This document shows, piece by piece, positions 34,203-38,363 of a stretch of 38,363 nucleotides of DNA (its first letter is position 1; every line of letters begins with the position of its first letter). The stretch comes from an uncultured Candidatus Nitrosopumilus sp. (GTDB lineage: Archaea; Thermoproteota; Nitrososphaeria; Nitrososphaerales; Nitrosopumilaceae), in the NCBI GenBank assembly GCA_905479565.1, contig CAJQMY010000026.1, positions 1 to 38,363 on the forward strand. The letters run 5' to 3'. A program made the position numbers and the translations under genes. The notes beneath the pieces are model-generated. The model was not told the origin of the DNA, did no database searches, and worked only from the letters and a program-made list of their open reading frames with translations.

Positions 34203-34998
34203 GTTCAATCACCGTACAATTATCATGTGCAATTGCTGATAAAATTGGATTTTCTCTTTGTCCATTTCCAATCAACGCTTCTTTTACTCCCATATCTAAT
34301 GCCTCCGTTGATGCCAAAATTTTTTTTTCCATTCCTGGACCAATTTTTGGTCTAATCTCTTTTGCTTCTGCCAATGTTAATTTTGTAACAAGCTTGTCAT
34401 CCATTAACAATCCATCAACATTTGTGATGAATAATACCTTGTCACAACCGACTTTACCTGCAATATATGCCGCAGCCCTGTCTCCATCAATGTTCAAAAA
34501 TTCTGATTCCTCACTCAGTGCTATGGGTGAAATAACTGGTGTTAGGCCTTGCTCTAACAGTGATGTGATGAATTTTGAATTGACTTCTCTAATTTTCCCC
34601 GTGTATCCGCCATCGATTGCTTGTTTTCTGCCTTTTTCATTGGTGATGAGTAGTTTCTTTTTCCTATCTGCTTGGATGACCTTTGCATCTACTCCTGAAA
34701 GTCCAATTGCGTTAATGCCATTTTTTTGAAGCATCTGAACAATTGTTTTATTGATTCTACCTGACATTACCATGGTGAAAATTTCTGCGGTTTCTTTGTC
34801 AGTATATCTACTCTTAATTCCACTTGGCGATGTCACAAATCTTGGTTTTTTTCCAAGTTGTTCACATACTTTGGTGACTTCTTTGCCTCCGCCATGAACA
34901 ATAATGATTCCTTTAGTCTCTGCTATTTTTTTAATATCTAGAATTGCTGATGGATGTAAATCATCTACTACACTTCCGCCAATTTTGATTGTGATCAT
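34195..34998 (-). CDS. lysZ: [LysW]-aminoadipate/glutamate kinase
   Basis: A 267-residue amino-acid kinase (ArgB/LysZ type). Motifs: ITIKIGGSVVDD, IIIVHGGGKEVTKV, SRYTDKETAEIFTMVMSG and SPIALSEESEFLNIDGDRAA (nucleotide- and metal-binding), ending VLFITNVDGLLMDD. It phosphorylates the LysW-linked substrate carboxyl. ArgB normally uses N-acetylglutamate, but no acetyltransferase is in the locus and two LysW genes are, so LysZ is favoured. It begins 2 bases after the lysY stop. Confidence 0.9.
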   Translation of the reverse strand: MITIKIGGSVVDDLHPSAILDIKKIAETKGIIIVHGGGKEVTKVCEQLGKKPRFVTSPSGIKSRYTDKETAEIFTMVMSGRINKTIVQMLQKNGINAIGLSGVDAKVIQADRKKKLLITNEKGRKQAIDGGYTGKIREVNSKFITSLLEQGLTPVISPIALSEESEFLNIDGDRAAAYIAGKVGCDKVLFITNVDGLLMDDKLVTKLTLAEAKEIRPKIGPGMEKKILASTEALDMGVKEALIGNGQRENPILSAIAHDNCTVIEHE

Positions 34999-35000
34999 TT

Positions 35001-36047
35001 CTAAACAGGAGTTAATGGGGTATATCTTAGTCCGTCCATTTCATCAAAACCACACATTACGTTCATATTTTGAATGGCAGAACCGGCTGCGCCTTTCATT
35101 AAGTTGTCTGATGCAGAAAGTGCAATCAATCTATTGTTATCTTCATCTAAATCAAATCCAATGTCACAAAAGTTTGAACCTACTAGGAATTTTGGATCTG
35201 GGAATTTGTACAATCCTTTCTTATCTCTAATCAGTCTGACAAATTTTTCTTCACCGTATGCTTGACGATATATTTTCCATAGTTCTTTTTCATCCATATC
35301 TTTTTTCAAGAATGTGTGATTTGTGCATAGGATGCCTCTGACTACATCTACTGCATGTGGACTCATCGAAACACGAATTTTATGATCTGCAATTTCACTG
35401 AGTTCTTGTTCAATTTCGCCTGTGTGTCTATGTTTTGCTGGTTTATATGGTCTGATTACTCCTGCTCTCATTGCATGTGCAGTTCCAGAACCCGAACCTG
35501 CACCTGATGAACCTATTTTTGAATCAACAATGATATGTTCTTCATCAATAAGATTATTTTTAATTAATGGTGCAAGTGCAAGCATTGATGTTACGGCCAT
35601 GCATCCTGGACAAGAAACTAGCTGTGCATTTTTAATTTTCTCTCTATGCAATTCTGGTACTCCAAAAACTGATTTTTCTAAATAATCCGGATGTGGATGT
35701 TCCCAACCATACCATTTGTCATATGCGTCTTGATTATGTAATCTATAATCTGCACTCAAATCAATTACTTTGATTCCTCTATCATAGAGTGCTTTTACAA
35801 TTTCAGTTGCGGTTCCATGAGGTACTGCAGTAAATACAACATCGCACTTGTCTGTTAATTTGTCATAATCTAATTCTGAGAATGTAAGATCGGTGAATCC
35901 TTTCAAACTTGGTTGGATTCTATGGAGATACTCTCCTACATGTTGTCTTGATGTAACCATTGAGATCTCTACGTCTGGATGATTTACCAAAAGACGAAGT
36001 GTCTCTCCACCTACATATCCTGATGCTCCTACAACACCTACTTTCAT
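35001..36047 (-). CDS. lysY: [LysW]-aminoadipate/glutamyl phosphate reductase
   Basis: A 348-residue ArgC/LysY-type NADPH reductase. The Rossmann motif is VGVVGASGYVGGETLRLL and the catalytic Cys is in LVSCPGCMAVTSMLAL. GSSGAGSGSGTAHAMRAGVI follows, and later the conserved His in MSPHAVDVVRGILCT. It reduces the acyl phosphate made by LysZ to a semialdehyde. As with the kinase, one gene seems to serve both amino-acid branches. A 27-base gap separates it from the upstream ligase. Confidence 0.92.
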   Translation of the reverse strand: MKVGVVGASGYVGGETLRLLVNHPDVEISMVTSRQHVGEYLHRIQPSLKGFTDLTFSELDYDKLTDKCDVVFTAVPHGTATEIVKALYDRGIKVIDLSADYRLHNQDAYDKWYGWEHPHPDYLEKSVFGVPELHREKIKNAQLVSCPGCMAVTSMLALAPLIKNNLIDEEHIIVDSKIGSSGAGSGSGTAHAMRAGVIRPYKPAKHRHTGEIEQELSEIADHKIRVSMSPHAVDVVRGILCTNHTFLKKDMDEKELWKIYRQAYGEEKFVRLIRDKKGLYKFPDPKFLVGSNFCDIGFDLDEDNNRLIALSASDNLMKGAAGSAIQNMNVMCGFDEMDGLRYTPLTPV

Positions 36048-36074
36048 GATAAGACACCTTCTAAAGGAGTATAA

Positions 36075-36932
36075 TTATTTTCTTACGTGTTTCAAAGCAA
36101 ATTCTATCATTTCTTTTGGTATGTTTCGCTGTGCGACTCTTGCTAATCCTTTGAATTCAACAGTATTGTTAACTTCATGAACTACTAAGCCTCTTTCGTC
36201 ATCTTCCATCATATCGATTCCTAGAATTCCACCGCCCATAGCTTTTGATGCTTTTACTGCCATATCTTCCATTTCTTTTGTGATTTCACAAATCTCTGGA
36301 TCTGCCCCTAAGGCAATATTGGTCTTGAATCCTCCTGAAGATTTCCTATACATGGCTGCAATAGGTTCATCACCCGCTGTGATTACTCTGATGTCTCTTG
36401 GCGGTCTTTGTATCAACTCTTGTAAATAGTAAATTCTGTCATGAGGACTATCTGTGATGTCTCTGATTTCAAAAACTGCTTCCATTGCATCTTTATCTTT
36501 TAGTGGCATTACACCTCTTCCCCAACTCCCAATCACTGGTTTGATAACTAGGGGAAATCCTACTTTATCTAAATTCTCTGCCGCGCTTTCGCTTGAAAAT
36601 GAAAAATACGTTTTAGGAGTTGGAATATTATTTTTTTTCAAAAGCAATGTCATGAACATTTTATTTCCACAAATATTTGCAACTTCAAACTTGTTTAATA
36701 CTGGAATGTCCATAAATTCTAGACTGGCAGTAAAATGTAGTCCTCTAAAATAGCTAACACATCTTTCTAAAACGACATCTCCCAAATCAAAATCTTCTTT
36801 TTTACTATCCGTATTTACTTGAGTGATTTTTGCATCTAACATCAATGTATCGTGTCCCAGATTATATGCTTCCTTCTGTAGCATCTTTTCTTCCGTCCTT
36901 AGGCGGTCAAAAACGATACAAACTTTTGACAT
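36075..36932 (-). CDS. argX: Second LysW ligase, probably ArgX (glutamate-LysW ligase)
   Basis: A 285-residue ATP-grasp ligase, clearly paralogous to the one at 30302: VIKPVIGSWGRGVMPLKD, RPPRDIRVITAGDEPIAAMYR and VHEVNNTVEFKGLARV. It lies between argG and the arginine-type enzymes, so it most likely attaches glutamate to LysW for ornithine and arginine synthesis. A contrast with the other copy is NNTVEFKG versus NNTTEYKN near the substrate site, a candidate specificity difference (inference). The ATG overlaps the stop of the EDWGE-type lysW (TAATG). Confidence 0.85.
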   Translation of the reverse strand: MSKVCIVFDRLRTEEKMLQKEAYNLGHDTLMLDAKITQVNTDSKKEDFDLGDVVLERCVSYFRGLHFTASLEFMDIPVLNKFEVANICGNKMFMTLLLKKNNIPTPKTYFSFSSESAAENLDKVGFPLVIKPVIGSWGRGVMPLKDKDAMEAVFEIRDITDSPHDRIYYLQELIQRPPRDIRVITAGDEPIAAMYRKSSGGFKTNIALGADPEICEITKEMEDMAVKASKAMGGGILGIDMMEDDERGLVVHEVNNTVEFKGLARVAQRNIPKEMIEFALKHVRK

Positions 36933-37099
36933 TACTCTCCCCAGTCTTCGCCTACTGTTTCTGCTTGTTTAAGCTCGACATTCGATCCTTCTTTTTTTGA
37001 TATTTCAAAGTCAGCGCCACAATCAGGACAGGAGATAATTTCCCCTACTGAGGCATCGTCTGGGATGTTTAGTATTGCATCACATTCTGGGCAGTTCAT
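36932..37099 (-). CDS. lysW: LysW amino-group carrier protein (canonical EDWGE)
   Basis: A 55-residue carrier with two CxxC pairs (NCPECDAILNIPDDASVGE and SCPDCGADFEIS), a strongly acidic surface and the canonical C-terminus TVGEDWGE, whose last Glu is the known attachment point. It starts in the argG stop (ATGA overlap) and runs into the argX-like ligase (TAATG). This is a tightly coupled argG-lysW-argX unit. The short length hides it from ordinary ORF cut-offs. Confidence 0.93.
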   Translation of the reverse strand: MNCPECDAILNIPDDASVGEIISCPDCGADFEISKKEGSNVELKQAETVGEDWGE

Positions 37100-38295
37100 G
37101 TTTTTGTAGACCTTTTCTTTTGTAATTTATTAGCTTCTGTTGACTGCATTCCCCATAATTCAACAAATCCTTTGGCTAGTTTTTGATCAAATGTAGATTC
37201 TACTCCATAAGTTGCAATATCATGACTGTACAATGAGTTACTTGATTTTCTTCCAACTACTCTGATGCTTCCTTTGTACAGTTTTAGTTTCACAGTTCCA
37301 GATACTGGTTTTTGTGATGTTTCAATGAATCCGTCAAGATCTGTTTTTAGAGGATCTTGCCAAAGTCCTGAGTATACCAAATATGACCATTCATCATCAA
37401 TCATTGATTTGAATTTGTTTTCATGTTTAGTATGTACCATTTTTTCTAAATCTGAATGAGCTTCAATTAGACAAGTTGCTGCTGGGGTTTCATACACTTC
37501 TCTGGATTTAATTCCTACAACTCTGTCTTCAATATGATCAACTATTCCGACACCTGCATTTCCTGCTTTTTTGTTGATATATTCAATTAGTTTTATTGGT
37601 TCCATTGTTTTGTTATCGACTTCGACTGGAATTCCTTTGTTAAACTTAATTTCCAAGTATGTTGGTTTATCTGGCAAGTTTTTTGTTTTGACCCAAATGA
37701 ATGCATCATCAGGCGGCTCGTTGTATGGATCCTCTAACACTCCTCCTTCTATTGCACGGCCCCACAAGTTTTGATCAATGCTGAATTTTTTTGCTACAGT
37801 GTCAATTTCAATTCCATGTTTTTTTGCAAATTTTAATTCTGTATCCCTATCCAAATTTTTATCTCTAATGGGTGCAATGATTGGAAGATCAGAACCTGAA
37901 CGCAATGTAATATCGAATCTCACTTGATCATTTCCTTTTCCGGAGCACCCATGAGCAAGCGATGTTACTTTTTCTTTCTTTGCAATCTCTAAAACTTTTT
38001 CTGCAATTAATGGTCTGGCAAGTGCTGTTGCAAGACAATATTTTTTTTGATAAAGGGCATTTGCTTTAATTGATGGAAAGATGTAATCTTTGACAAATTC
38101 TTTTCTTGCATCTATATTGTAATGTTTTTTTACACCGAGTTTTTTTGCTTTGGCTGCGATTTTTTTCCAATCGTCTCCTTGCCCGACATCTACTGTAACT
38201 GTAATGACGTCCATGTCATGTTCATCTTGTAGATACTTTACAACAACTGAAGTGTCTAGTCCACCTGAAAATGCAAGAATTCCTTTTTGAGCCAT
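37096..38295 (-). CDS. argG: Argininosuccinate synthase
   Basis: Ligates citrulline and aspartate with ATP to form argininosuccinate, the penultimate step of arginine synthesis. ILAFSGGLDTSVVVKYL is the PP-loop near the N-terminus; SLAHGCSGKGNDQVRFDITL and later KTKNLPDKPTYLEIKFNKG also match the family. 399 residues from ATG 38295, the usual size; an in-frame TTG at 38346 would add 17 unmatched residues. It heads the visible operon. Only about 70 bases upstream are visible, so its promoter is not assigned. Confidence 0.96.
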   Translation of the reverse strand: MAQKGILAFSGGLDTSVVVKYLQDEHDMDVITVTVDVGQGDDWKKIAAKAKKLGVKKHYNIDARKEFVKDYIFPSIKANALYQKKYCLATALARPLIAEKVLEIAKKEKVTSLAHGCSGKGNDQVRFDITLRSGSDLPIIAPIRDKNLDRDTELKFAKKHGIEIDTVAKKFSIDQNLWGRAIEGGVLEDPYNEPPDDAFIWVKTKNLPDKPTYLEIKFNKGIPVEVDNKTMEPIKLIEYINKKAGNAGVGIVDHIEDRVVGIKSREVYETPAATCLIEAHSDLEKMVHTKHENKFKSMIDDEWSYLVYSGLWQDPLKTDLDGFIETSQKPVSGTVKLKLYKGSIRVVGRKSSNSLYSHDIATYGVESTFDQKLAKGFVELWGMQSTEANKLQKKRSTKT

Positions 38296-38363
38296 AAAAC
38301 ATCTTTTCCGCAGTATTTTGGAATTTATCTTTTGTGATAGTCTCAAATCAAATTATTTTCAAA

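Overview
The window looks like a chromosomal segment of a Nitrosopumilus-like ammonia-oxidising archaeon (Thaumarchaeota/Nitrososphaerota). The base composition is AT-rich and genes are tightly packed. Many starts sit 25-30 bases downstream of a TATA-like box, which suggests leaderless mRNAs. Lineage markers are a eukaryote-type DNA topoisomerase IB, an archaeal proteasome alpha subunit, archaeal DnaG, diphthine synthase, an archaeal-type RibK/RibL pair, and an ADP-forming acyl-CoA synthetase next to an enoyl-CoA hydratase, as in the thaumarchaeal 3-hydroxypropionate/4-hydroxybutyrate carbon-fixation cycle. No amo genes lie in the window, so ammonia oxidation is inferred from the lineage only.

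Layout. 1-5600: poorly characterised genes. These are a SirB1-like protein running off the left edge, an unknown protein with a zincin-like EExxH, a Trm112/methyltransferase fusion, a small zinc-finger gene and a possible decayed gene in an otherwise empty 600-base gap, small membrane proteins and an SPFH protein. 5600-13500: an intron-containing elongator tRNA-Met, a secreted protein with three repeats, topoisomerase IB, an SDR, an MrfA/Hrq1-like helicase and a solitary DNA methyltransferase. 13500-19100: TatA, a short-T-loop PII protein, an MFS transporter with a UbiE-like methyltransferase, PsmA, a winged-helix regulator, glutamate dehydrogenase and a small Toprim protein. 19100-23600: a micro-ORF with a class I amidotransferase, the two carbon-fixation genes and a cupredoxin. 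23600-27500: two small DNA-binding proteins, a CBS pair, a HesB/IscA protein, DnaG and RibK. 27470-38300: one continuous minus-strand block with RibL and then the lysine/arginine locus.

The lysine/arginine locus is the most striking part. In transcription order it reads argG, lysW (ending EDWGE), argX-like ligase, lysY, lysZ, lysJ, Lrp regulator, homocitrate synthase, a second lysW (ending EDWGQ), lysX, lysK, dphB. Two carrier/ligase pairs appear to share a single set of kinase, reductase, aminotransferase and hydrolase. One carrier protein (31141-31308) ends in Gln instead of the Glu whose gamma-carboxyl is the known attachment site. This could mean a deamidation step (as for bacterial Pup), an altered role or a sequence error.

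Other notable items are an intron at the unusual 30/31 position of tRNA-Met with a clear bulge-helix-bulge, a cupredoxin with Arg where the axial Met normally sits, a PII protein with a shortened T-loop, a DphB-DUF357 fusion, and a stop codon followed directly by an in-frame TTG start between the first two genes. No insertion sequences, CRISPR arrays, rRNA genes or phage genes were recognised.
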